In this document: in pieces, positions 1 through 8,777 of the stretch
How the letters are laid out: each line of letters begins with the position of its first letter
Position numbering within the stretch: the stretch's first letter is position 1
Assembly (NCBI GenBank): GCA_022545895.1
Contig: JAKEIK010000055.1
Coordinates: 1 to 43,709, forward strand
Source of the DNA: Nitrososphaeraceae archaeon
GTDB lineage: Archaea > Thermoproteota > Nitrososphaeria > Nitrososphaerales > Nitrososphaeraceae
DNA length: 43,709 nt
Direction of reading: 5' to 3'
The notes under the pieces: model-generated
What the model was told of the DNA's origin: nothing
Database searches by the model: none
The model's input: only the letters and a program-made list of their open reading frames with translations
Program-made: the position numbers and the translations under genes

Positions 1-8
1 GGAGGAAG

Positions 9-383
9 ATGCTAGCAGCAGTGAGAACAAGAATGAAAAAGAGTCTAGGCTGGCCTCTTCATATCAAAATTATAAATGGTCTATCTTGGGCTGGACCATT
101 CGCTGCCATCTCAGTCTTTCATCAACTCTATCCTTATTTGATTCTCTTGGGAATAGGACTGGGGAATATGTCAACATATTTCTTAATCAAGACATATAAC
201 AGAAACAGTAACAAGGAACAACTCATAGTCGGGTTAATCGCTATCTGCAGCATTCCCATTTCAATAATTCTCGACAATACTATTTTTTCGGCAAGTTATG
301 AGCTTGCGCTACTTTTCTCTAGGTTCTTAATAGCGATATCGTACGGCATGGGAGGTGTTTATGCTTTAATTGCAAAAGACTAA
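9..383 (+). CDS. small multi-pass membrane protein, function unknown
   Basis: ORF of 124 aa with about four hydrophobic segments; GGAGG just upstream of the ATG; overlaps the start of queC by 14 nt. Confidence 0.6.
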   Translation: MLAAVRTRMKKSLGWPLHIKIINGLSWAGPFAAISVFHQLYPYLILLGIGLGNMSTYFLIKTYNRNSNKEQLIVGLIAICSIPISIILDNTIFSASYELALLFSRFLIAISYGMGGVYALIAKD

Positions 384-1095
384 AAATGAAATTGCGATCT
401 GTATTATGAGTGGAGGACCAGATTCTCTCTGCGTTGCAGCGTACCTTAAGAATTGCAAGAACTATGAAATTAAGACTCTGGCATTCTCTTATGGACAAAG
501 AGCAATGCGTGAAATTAGGATAGCAGAAAAATTTTCAAAAATGCTGAATGCGGAAGAACATCAAACTATAAACATGAATTTTATGAAGAAGCTGTATGGA
601 GATTCTAACGCCCTAACAAATGAAAACACACGGCTAACAGAAAATTTCAATCATAATATCGTTGTTCCTATAAGAAACGCAATTTTTATCACAATAGCAG
701 CAGCATGGGCTATTAGCTGTAATGCAAAATTGATAGCCTATGGTGCACATTCTGAGGACATGCACTATCCAGACTGCAGACCAGAATTTATTAAGTCAAT
801 TGCGAAATCTTTGAATCTTGCTGAAGAAGACAGGATCAAGTTAGGGCTAAAGGAAAAAATCTCTATTTGGTCTCCCTCATTGGTGGGAATGAGTAAATCC
901 CAGCTGCTAAAAACGGGTTATGAAATACTGGGCGATCTAGTCTTTAAATCATGGAGTTGTTATTCTAATGGCTTAAAAATTCGCGGAAAAGGAATAGTTC
1001 ATTGTGGTAAATGCGAATCGTGTATAAATAGGAAAACTGCATTCAGCAATGCAGGTATAAAGGATAAAACATTTTATGCAAATAACAGAAAATAG
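370..1095 (+). CDS. queC: 7-cyano-7-deazaguanine synthase (QueC)
   Basis: PP-loop SGGPDSLCVAAYL and C-terminal zinc motif CGKCESCINRKTAF; adjacent to queE. Confidence 0.93.
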   Translation: MQKTKNEIAICIMSGGPDSLCVAAYLKNCKNYEIKTLAFSYGQRAMREIRIAEKFSKMLNAEEHQTINMNFMKKLYGDSNALTNENTRLTENFNHNIVVPIRNAIFITIAAAWAISCNAKLIAYGAHSEDMHYPDCRPEFIKSIAKSLNLAEEDRIKLGLKEKISIWSPSLVGMSKSQLLKTGYEILGDLVFKSWSCYSNGLKIRGKGIVHCGKCESCINRKTAFSNAGIKDKTFYANNRK

Positions 1096-1807
1096 GGTAA
1101 GAATTAGTGAAATATTTACTAGTATAGAAGGGGAGGGCATCTTTGTTGGAACAAAGACGATGTTTGTCCGACTCGCCGGCTGTCATTTAAAGTGCCGCTG
1201 GTGTGATACTGGCTACGCCTTGCCCTTCAATAGTGGAAAGGAATACTCTATAGAAGAGGCCAAAGAGTTGATAGATAGCCAGATACAACCTTTTACATAC
1301 AAGGTTAACTTTACGGGCGGGGAACCATTACTTCAGTACGAAGCCCTTATACCTATTGCTGACTTTGTCAAGAATAGAAAAGGATTAAAAACATATATCG
1401 AATCATCATGCTTTGATTCTTTCCGATTTTCAAAAGTACTTGAATATTTCGATATTTGCAAGATCGAGTTTAAGACTCCAGACTCAGGCGTGACAGAAGA
1501 GATTAGTTATCAGGAATTGTTACTCAACGAGTTTAAATGCTTAGAATTAGCAAAAGAACACAATAAAACTACTTATATAAAGGTGGTCATCACTAATTCA
1601 ACGGAAATCGCTATCTTCAAAGTCTTGGTCAATAATATTTTTGCCAAAATCGAACCCTCGAATATATCTGGATTTGTGATTCAACCCAGTTATGGTATAG
1701 ATGAGCCCAAATTGGAAAAATTATTGAATTTCTATGATATCGTGTATCCTTTATATCCCGAGGTAAGAATTATACCTCAGCTACATAAACAAATAGGTGC
1801 TAGATAG
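1076..1807 (+). CDS. queE: 7-carboxy-7-deazaguanine synthase (QueE), radical SAM
   Basis: Radical SAM Cx3Cx2C in CHLKCRWCDT; FTGGEPLLQ; SIEGEG near N-terminus; overlaps queC. Confidence 0.93.
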   Translation: MQITENRVRISEIFTSIEGEGIFVGTKTMFVRLAGCHLKCRWCDTGYALPFNSGKEYSIEEAKELIDSQIQPFTYKVNFTGGEPLLQYEALIPIADFVKNRKGLKTYIESSCFDSFRFSKVLEYFDICKIEFKTPDSGVTEEISYQELLLNEFKCLELAKEHNKTTYIKVVITNSTEIAIFKVLVNNIFAKIEPSNISGFVIQPSYGIDEPKLEKLLNFYDIVYPLYPEVRIIPQLHKQIGAR

Positions 1808-1834
1808 GCAAATCATAGATAGATATGAAAGAAG

Positions 1835-2410
1835 ATGGATAAAACATCGATTAGAAAGAAAAAAATTGAAAAATTAATCAGACAGGTATTAATAGAATTA
1901 GGTGAAAATCCTGATCGGGAGGGGTTGATTGGAACCCCGCGACGTATAGCAGAGATGTATGAAGAGATCTTCTCAGGCTATCATATGAATTCTGAATTGG
2001 ACATCAGCTTCAATGAGGAAACAGATTCTATTATAGCTAGAGATATACAATTTTACAGTATGTGCGAGCATCACATGCTACCATTCTTTGGTAAGATCCA
2101 CATCGCGTACATCCCTTCTGGTAAGGTTTTTGGTATTTCAAAGCTCGTACGTTTGGTAGAAAAATATTCTCGAAGACTTCAGATCCAGGAAAGATTGACT
2201 AAAGAAATTGCAGACGAAATAATGAAAATGGATGTCAAAGGAGTTATGGTTGTGGCTGAGGGAGAGCATCTTTGTATGAAAATGCGTGGAGTTAGGAATA
2301 ATGGCATAATAACGACAGTTGCGAACAGGGGGATAGTTGTCCAGAATGAAGCGCGGGAGCATCTACTGGCCTTGATTTATAACTCTAAATCACAAACGCG
2401 TGGAATATAA
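1835..2410 (+). CDS. folE: GTP cyclohydrolase I (FolE type)
   Basis: YSMCEHHMLPFFGKIHIAYIP, KLVRLVEKYSRRLQIQERLT and C-terminal MRGVRN motifs. Confidence 0.95.
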   Translation: MDKTSIRKKKIEKLIRQVLIELGENPDREGLIGTPRRIAEMYEEIFSGYHMNSELDISFNEETDSIIARDIQFYSMCEHHMLPFFGKIHIAYIPSGKVFGISKLVRLVEKYSRRLQIQERLTKEIADEIMKMDVKGVMVVAEGEHLCMKMRGVRNNGIITTVANRGIVVQNEAREHLLALIYNSKSQTRGI

Positions 2411-2473
2411 TTTAATCAATACCGCTGTAAATCTTGAACTGTAACAAATCATTGTTCTGAATATCTAATTTGG

Positions 2474-2505
2474 CTCGGATTCTGGCGACTCCAGGTCTCT
2501 CCGAG
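2474..2505. other. nested stem-loop in intergenic DNA
   Basis: CTCGGA (2474-2479) pairs with TCCGAG (2500-2505), inner CTGG (2482-2485) pairs with CCAG (2491-2494). Confidence 0.4.
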
Positions 2506-2661
2506 TATGGAACGCATGACTAACTTGAATTAATGTTTATAATAGGACGTATTAAAATTACCATATTTTGGTACTATTTACGTGGCTCACATGTGTATTT
2601 TCTAAGATAGCAATTTCATGATAAGGCTTATAAAAAAGGAATATTCCTATAGGTAAGAAGA

Positions 2662-2934
2662 ATGGCTAGTACCATATTCAGACTACAGTCACATAAATTT
2701 AGTTCTGATAATATACAAACGACACTAGTTTGTTCTAAATGTGACGAGGTTTTCTCCAAGGAATTTCCATTGGACCTAGAAGGTCAAACAATTGAATTCA
2801 AGTGTCCTGTCTGTGGTGCTCCAGGTGAAACAGATCTACCCTACAAAAGCGCAGAGGAGAGGGAAGAATTTGAGGAGGACTTTGAAGAGGTCGAAGAGGA
2901 AGAAGGCGGAGAAGAATTTGAAGAAGAATACTGA
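2662..2934 (+). CDS. small zinc-ribbon protein with highly acidic C-terminal tail
   Basis: 90 aa; CSKC...CPVC zinc ribbon; C-terminal ~30 residues almost entirely E/D. Confidence 0.75.
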   Translation: MASTIFRLQSHKFSSDNIQTTLVCSKCDEVFSKEFPLDLEGQTIEFKCPVCGAPGETDLPYKSAEEREEFEEDFEEVEEEEGGEEFEEEY

Positions 2935-3072
2935 TCAAATTCATTGAGAAATTTTCTCTCTCTTAATGCAAGGACTATGGCTAGTCGGAGAATCTGTGTT
3001 AAAATCGCCTCTTATACAGATTAAATAAGTCTTGAATATTGTGTGGGTTCGTGGTTTAGCTAGGCGAAATAG

Positions 3073-4089
3073 TTAATTTGATTTTGAACCTAGTTTCCCA
3101 AGTTGTGCAAGAAGTGCTGCTAATTGAATTTCTGGATGAGCTCCAGTTGTTAACCTGTGGTCATACTCCGCCATTAATGCAGCAAACTCTTCAGGATGAT
3201 TCAGCTTCATAGAGTACCCTATCTGGTTGGCGTATTTTAAGAAATCAAATTCGGACATCCCGTATACCATTGTAAGTTCAAGTAATTTTATTCTCGCTTC
3301 GTTAAATTTCCCCGCAATTGCTAATTTAATAACGTCTGCTACTTTCGCTTTCCCAGAAAGACCTAATGAGGTTTGCACTGTGTTTGTAGAAACAGACCCC
3401 ATTACGGCGGCACCCTGAAGAACATTGATCGAGTGACGCATATCGCCCTGTGTCGATTCTAAAATACTAGCGATAGCCTTCTCTTCGTATTTTACTCCCT
3501 CTTTCTTGCATAACAGCTTTAGATACTCTTCTACGTCTTCCGCTGTGATTCTTTTGAAACGGTATACGACACACCGGCTCTGAATCGGATCTATTATCTG
3601 AGAGAGATAATTGCAAATTATGATGAATCGGGTGGTTTTAGAGCTATCTTCTATGATTCTTCGTAAGGCTGTTTGAGCCTCGGAGGTCATTTCATCGGCC
3701 TCGTCCAGTATTATTAGTCTAAATAGCTTGTCATTTTTATTGCCTAAGTCCAGCTTAATAACCCCCGCAAATTCCTTTACTCTTTCTCTCACCATTTTTA
3801 TACCTCTCTCATCGGAAGCATTGAGTTCTAGCGTATCCTCTCTCCAATTTTCACCAAGTAACTCTCTTGCTAAACATAAACCCGTGGTAGTTTTGCCAAC
3901 TCCGGCTGGACCAGCAAATAACAAATGTGGCATCTCTTTAGGTTTTTTCGCCAAATTCTTCAGGCTATTGATTATCTCTTTTTGATTGACAATATCATCT
4001 AATTTCTTGGGTCGATACTTTTCTACCCACATCAAGTTTGACAAATTCTGACTCTCGGACGTCATAAGACAAATGATATTCTTAATCAC
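3073..4089 (-). CDS. rfcS: replication factor C small subunit (clamp loader)
   Basis: Walker A GPAGVGKTTTG, Walker B LDEADEMT, SRC box (IQSRCVVYRF); start may be the internal Met before SESQNLSNLMWVEKYRPKKLDD. Confidence 0.95.
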   Translation of the reverse strand: MIKNIICLMTSESQNLSNLMWVEKYRPKKLDDIVNQKEIINSLKNLAKKPKEMPHLLFAGPAGVGKTTTGLCLARELLGENWREDTLELNASDERGIKMVRERVKEFAGVIKLDLGNKNDKLFRLIILDEADEMTSEAQTALRRIIEDSSKTTRFIIICNYLSQIIDPIQSRCVVYRFKRITAEDVEEYLKLLCKKEGVKYEEKAIASILESTQGDMRHSINVLQGAAVMGSVSTNTVQTSLGLSGKAKVADVIKLAIAGKFNEARIKLLELTMVYGMSEFDFLKYANQIGYSMKLNHPEEFAALMAEYDHRLTTGAHPEIQLAALLAQLGKLGSKSN

Positions 4090-4278
4090 AATATATATTC
4101 AGTTCTCAATGTACCTTTTCTGATTCACAAACAAGAAAATTGCGTGAGTTTTGAAAATGTACGGAATTATTATGGAAAATATTTAGAATGCCACCTTGGC
4201 GTATTCATGTATACTTGAAGCTTAAAAATAATTGTCCTGCCAAAAGATATAACAGATTACAAAGCTTTATACCTCAAG

Positions 4279-4818
4279 ATGGTAACCGATAGACTTACCT
4301 CGAGTATATTTGAGGATATTCATTCTATCTACGATCTTGCTTACCTAATGGAAGAAGTGAGAATAATGTACAAACGGGATGTAAAAGTATCAATTGACAA
4401 CATACAAATAGATGCTAAAGAGGGAGACATCTCATCTATACGACGATGGATAGCTAAAATATTGTCACAGCATAAGCTAGTTGAAATACAGGACAGCGAG
4501 ATATCAAGTTATGTTTCACGTGCTCTTAATCGGGAAAGGATAGCAAGGCCACATGACTTGTCTAAAATAGACATTGATTTTTACGTAAGAGTAGATGATT
4601 ATCTCAGTGGTTTGAAAGAAAGGGATAGAGAAAATCTTATGATCTCACTTAATTCATTTGTCGCAGCCAGACTAGAGAAAATAGTTAAACTTGCAGCTGC
4701 TTCTCCACTCGCTGCGGAAATGGAAGAAAAATTATCGGCCGAAGAAAGCCTCTTATACGCCCTAGTCCATGATTCTACCAGTTTATTTAAACAACAAGTG
4801 CTAAGGAAAAATGGCTGA
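4279..4818 (+). CDS. GINS complex subunit (Gins51/Gins15-like)
   Basis: 179-aa helical protein overlapping the start of MCM; this position and size match archaeal GINS genes. Confidence 0.75.
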   Translation: MVTDRLTSSIFEDIHSIYDLAYLMEEVRIMYKRDVKVSIDNIQIDAKEGDISSIRRWIAKILSQHKLVEIQDSEISSYVSRALNRERIARPHDLSKIDIDFYVRVDDYLSGLKERDRENLMISLNSFVAARLEKIVKLAAASPLAAEMEEKLSAEESLLYALVHDSTSLFKQQVLRKNG

Positions 4819-6880
4819 ACAACAAACTACCGCCGCCCTATCTAATCAGCTTGAATTATTTCTGAGAGGGTTCAAAGATAAAGATGATAATTACAAATAT
4901 TTTGATCGTATTAATCACATGATGGCCTCAAATTCTACCTCCCTTATTGCAGATTATATTGATCTCGATGTTGCAAATCCCGAGATTGCAAAGCTAATAA
5001 CTTACAGACCCGATGAGACGCTGGAAGCATTCAATGAAGCAGTAGTTTCTATTCTTAGAGAAATTCATTTTGATTATGCAGAAGAAATTAAGGAGAAAAT
5101 AAAGGTTAGGATTGGAAATTACACGGTTCAGAAGGGTCTTAGAGACATAAATGCCGAAGTAATAGATAAGCTGATTGGAGTCTCTGGCATGGTGGTAAGA
5201 TCTTCCGAAGTCAAGCCACTTGCAAAAAAGATTGGATATCGCTGTCTAAATTGCGATGCAATCAACGAGGCACAGCTTAAGGGACTTTCGTTGAGAAAAC
5301 CTACCAAATGTATAAACTGTTCGGAAAAAGAGCTTGAAATGGATCCTGAAAATAGTATATTTACTGATTTTCAGCTTGTTAGACTTCAAGAATTACCCGA
5401 GGATCTGCCAGCAGGTCAACTCCCTCATTATGTAGAAGTTACAGTTATGGATGATCTTGTTGATCGCTGTCGTCCTGGCGATAGGGTATTGTTGACCGGT
5501 ATTGTAAGAATCGAACATGAGCAGATTGCTCCACAAGCAAAAACGAATTTGTTCAGGTTGCGCATGGAAGGAAATAATATAGAATACCTAGGTGGTCTTG
5601 CTGGAACTAAAGACACAAGAACTCTTGAAAGAATGGCCATTAGTGGTGAAGATGAAAAACAGATCTTTGCTATCGCAGGCAAACCTGATGCCTACGATAA
5701 ATTAATTGCGTCATTTGCTCCACATATCTATGGACATGAAATAATAAAGGAAGCCATACTATTACTGATAGTCGGTTCAGTCACTAAGAAACTGGATGAC
5801 GGCTCGACCCGTAGAGGAGATATTAACATCTTCCTTGTAGGAGACCCAGGTACAGCAAAATCTGAGATGCTAAAATACGCGGCGAAGATAGCCCCTAGAG
5901 GTCTTTATACCTCTGGGAGGGGAACAACAGCTGCAGGTCTTACCGCAGCCGTAATACGTGATAAGTCTGGTATAATGATGCTTGAAGCCGGTGCAGTAGT
6001 TTTGGGAGATCAAGGTTTGGTATGCATTGACGAATTTGACAAAATAAAACCAGAAGATAGATCATCATTGCATGAGGTAATGGAACAGCAAACGTGTTCT
6101 GTTGCTAAAGGTGGTATAGTAGCTACATTGAATGCAAGAACCTCAATATTATCAGCTGCTAATCCAATGTATGGAAAGTATGATGTGTTTAAGAATATTA
6201 CTGAAAATGTGAATCTGCCTATACCACTACTAACAAGGTTTGACCTAATATACGTAATTAGAGATACACCCGAAAGAGAAAAAGATAGTCGTATTGCTGG
6301 TCACATCCTTGAAATTCATAGAGATGTGGAACATGCTGCACAACCAGCAATTGAAATGGACTTATTTAGAAAATATCTCGCTTATGCCAAACAGATTGAA
6401 CCGAAATTGACCATCGAAGTGATCAATGCATTAAGAGACTACTATATGAAGATGAGAAACGTCGACTCTGAAGGAATGATAACTGTTACTCCTCGTCAGT
6501 TGGAAGGACTGATAAGGCTAGCAACGGCAAGGGCAAGATTATTACTTCAAGATAACGTTAAAATTGAGGATGCCGAACGGGCTATATATTTAGTTCAACG
6601 AATGTTGGAAACAGCCGGAGTAGACGTAAATACGGGAAAAGTCGACCTTGGCGTATTACATGGAAAGCCTCATAGTGAAATCTCAAAGCTCAAGCTGTTC
6701 ATGGAAGTATTCAACGGCATTTCCGGTCAAGACAAGAATGACGTTGAAGAGAAGAACTTCATTAACGAACTCGTCAAAACTGGTAAGTTTTCTGAAGATG
6801 AGGCAAGGACATACATTAAGAAAGCTATGCAGAACGGCCAAATATATGAAAGAAGATCCGGATTCTATGCTAAGGCATAG
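4811..6880 (+). CDS. mcm: replicative minichromosome maintenance helicase MCM
   Basis: GDPGTAKSEMLK Walker A, VCIDEFDK Walker B, LLTRFDLIYV arginine finger, N-terminal CxxC..CxxC zinc motif; no intein. Confidence 0.97.
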   Translation: MAEQQTTAALSNQLELFLRGFKDKDDNYKYFDRINHMMASNSTSLIADYIDLDVANPEIAKLITYRPDETLEAFNEAVVSILREIHFDYAEEIKEKIKVRIGNYTVQKGLRDINAEVIDKLIGVSGMVVRSSEVKPLAKKIGYRCLNCDAINEAQLKGLSLRKPTKCINCSEKELEMDPENSIFTDFQLVRLQELPEDLPAGQLPHYVEVTVMDDLVDRCRPGDRVLLTGIVRIEHEQIAPQAKTNLFRLRMEGNNIEYLGGLAGTKDTRTLERMAISGEDEKQIFAIAGKPDAYDKLIASFAPHIYGHEIIKEAILLLIVGSVTKKLDDGSTRRGDINIFLVGDPGTAKSEMLKYAAKIAPRGLYTSGRGTTAAGLTAAVIRDKSGIMMLEAGAVVLGDQGLVCIDEFDKIKPEDRSSLHEVMEQQTCSVAKGGIVATLNARTSILSAANPMYGKYDVFKNITENVNLPIPLLTRFDLIYVIRDTPEREKDSRIAGHILEIHRDVEHAAQPAIEMDLFRKYLAYAKQIEPKLTIEVINALRDYYMKMRNVDSEGMITVTPRQLEGLIRLATARARLLLQDNVKIEDAERAIYLVQRMLETAGVDVNTGKVDLGVLHGKPHSEISKLKLFMEVFNGISGQDKNDVEEKNFINELVKTGKFSEDEARTYIKKAMQNGQIYERRSGFYAKA

Positions 6881-7057
6881 AAGAGATCTGTTGACAATAC
6901 TCACATTTTTTACTTCACCTTTGCCTAATATTTGAAAGCGTTTTCAAATTTCTCATAATACATTCTTATGTAATTTTCAATTGTACGTCTTTAGAATAGA
7001 ATCTAACTATTTGTCTATTGTATTCTTCGATAACGTTCTATTGCATTGTAGATATAC

Positions 7058-7993
7058 ATGTTACTACATGTAAGTTCGTTGAATTTAGTATTTCATAAAT
7101 CTCGTCATTACCTTCAAGCACTGGTTAAGCAGAATAGTTGTCCGGCATCATCTATGAAATTATTCGGTCAGCCTTTAATAGTTAGAAGCGTTACAATGGC
7201 ACAACAAGTTTATGGGATACGCAAGGTGATGATCCCCTCAGAATTTTCTGATGCCATTCAGTTGGTTCAACAGAATTTCCCATCTATAGATGTGGAAGAA
7301 TTTTGTGAAGAAGATTATAATAAATCTAACGTATCCATTAAGGGAAACGAAAACTTGGAAATACCACTTAACACATTGATACACTACTCGAAAAGAACCA
7401 ATGCATTATCAATAGAGACAATAATGTATCCTTGGGATTTTTTGGCGACAGTCCAAAAAATTCTCTATGATGAGGTTACAGAGCAAGTGATATCCTCGAC
7501 AGCATCAATAGCCGAAACAAGCATAATAAAAGGACCATGCATAATAGAGGACGGTGTTTGCGTAGATGATTTCTGCAAGATCATAGGACCAGCTTATTTA
7601 AGCAAAGATAGTTTCATAGGAATGAGTTCCTTAGTTAGAAATTGCGTACTAGGAAATAAAACTAAAATAGGATTTAATTGTGAAATAGGAAGGACATATT
7701 TTGGCGGGAATTCTAAAATCTCTCACCAAAATGTGATATTAGATAGTGTCATAGGTGAAAATGTTTGGTTCGGAGGATATTCAGGAACTGCAAATGTGTT
7801 ACTTACAAGAGGTAACATTAAATATGCCGTAGGAAAGGATCTTGTAGATACTGGAACGGATCATTTTGGAGCAGTAGTTGGTAACAATTGTGCCGTAGGA
7901 GCCTCTGTAATCATTTTACCCGGGAGACAAGTCCCATCAGACTCTTTTATCCAGGCTGGAACTATATTTGGAACAGCCGAGAAAAAATCTTGA
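7058..7993 (+). CDS. sugar nucleotidyltransferase-like protein with C-terminal left-handed beta-helix repeats
   Basis: Nucleotidyltransferase-like SMKLFGQPLIVRSV near N-terminus; LbH hexapeptide pattern and GlmU-like C-terminus (VGASVIILPGRQVPSDSFIQAGTIF); canonical GxGTR loop not visible. Confidence 0.65.
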   Translation: MLLHVSSLNLVFHKSRHYLQALVKQNSCPASSMKLFGQPLIVRSVTMAQQVYGIRKVMIPSEFSDAIQLVQQNFPSIDVEEFCEEDYNKSNVSIKGNENLEIPLNTLIHYSKRTNALSIETIMYPWDFLATVQKILYDEVTEQVISSTASIAETSIIKGPCIIEDGVCVDDFCKIIGPAYLSKDSFIGMSSLVRNCVLGNKTKIGFNCEIGRTYFGGNSKISHQNVILDSVIGENVWFGGYSGTANVLLTRGNIKYAVGKDLVDTGTDHFGAVVGNNCAVGASVIILPGRQVPSDSFIQAGTIFGTAEKKS

Positions 7994-8290
7994 TCTGCAC
8001 GTTGCAAGGGACAGCCACGACCATGACACCATTTCAAATGATGCGAGTGGTTTGCCCTCGTAACAGGTAGTTTACAACTGCATGGATTGTTGATAAGTCT
8101 TAGACCTAGAAGGGAAAATCAATTTTTGTTAATGCGTCTGAAACTATTATTTGACCATTTAAGTTTACTACTCACACACTACGAATTGGAGAAGAAAGTT
8201 GCCGTATAAAAGCCAAATACATTGGCAGATTTGTAAATAATCTTAGTATTGACGATTATTAGATAAAAATAGATCCAGATTAAAGAAGAA

Positions 8291-8593
8291 ATGATGGTCA
8301 CGCATAAATATTTAGCAACTGACTATGAACTGATTCGAATGAAATACAGAAGCAGAACAGATATAGTTGGCTTGATCCTGGAAGGGGCTAACGGCGGAGC
8401 ATCCAAAACGAAAATTATGTACAAAGCATTTCTATCTTACGCCCAACTGAGAGAGTATCTTGCCATGCTGCTGGAAAATGGATTAATAGAATACGAAGAA
8501 GGTAGACAGACTTATAGGACGACAGAAAAGGGTATACGACTATTACAGATTTACAATCATATGAGCGACGAACTCGTTATCTCCAACAAATAG
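8291..8593 (+). CDS. winged-helix DNA-binding protein
   Basis: 100 aa; SKTKIMYKAFLSYAQLREYLAMLLENGLIEYEEGRQTYRTTEKGIRLL pattern typical of archaeal small wHTH proteins. Confidence 0.8.
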   Translation: MMVTHKYLATDYELIRMKYRSRTDIVGLILEGANGGASKTKIMYKAFLSYAQLREYLAMLLENGLIEYEEGRQTYRTTEKGIRLLQIYNHMSDELVISNK

Positions 8594-8777
8594 AGTTCCA
8601 GATAAAAACAGTACTGAATTGCTCGCTGAATTCGTTGCGAGTCAAGAATAACTTTTAAACTTTTGGTATAGAACTCGAAATAAAGCTATTTCTTATTCCA
8701 GAGTCATAACATTATTCTCTTTTAACAGTTTGATCATGTCATGGTAAAAATATGAGAACTTCTATTAAAATGGGCAC

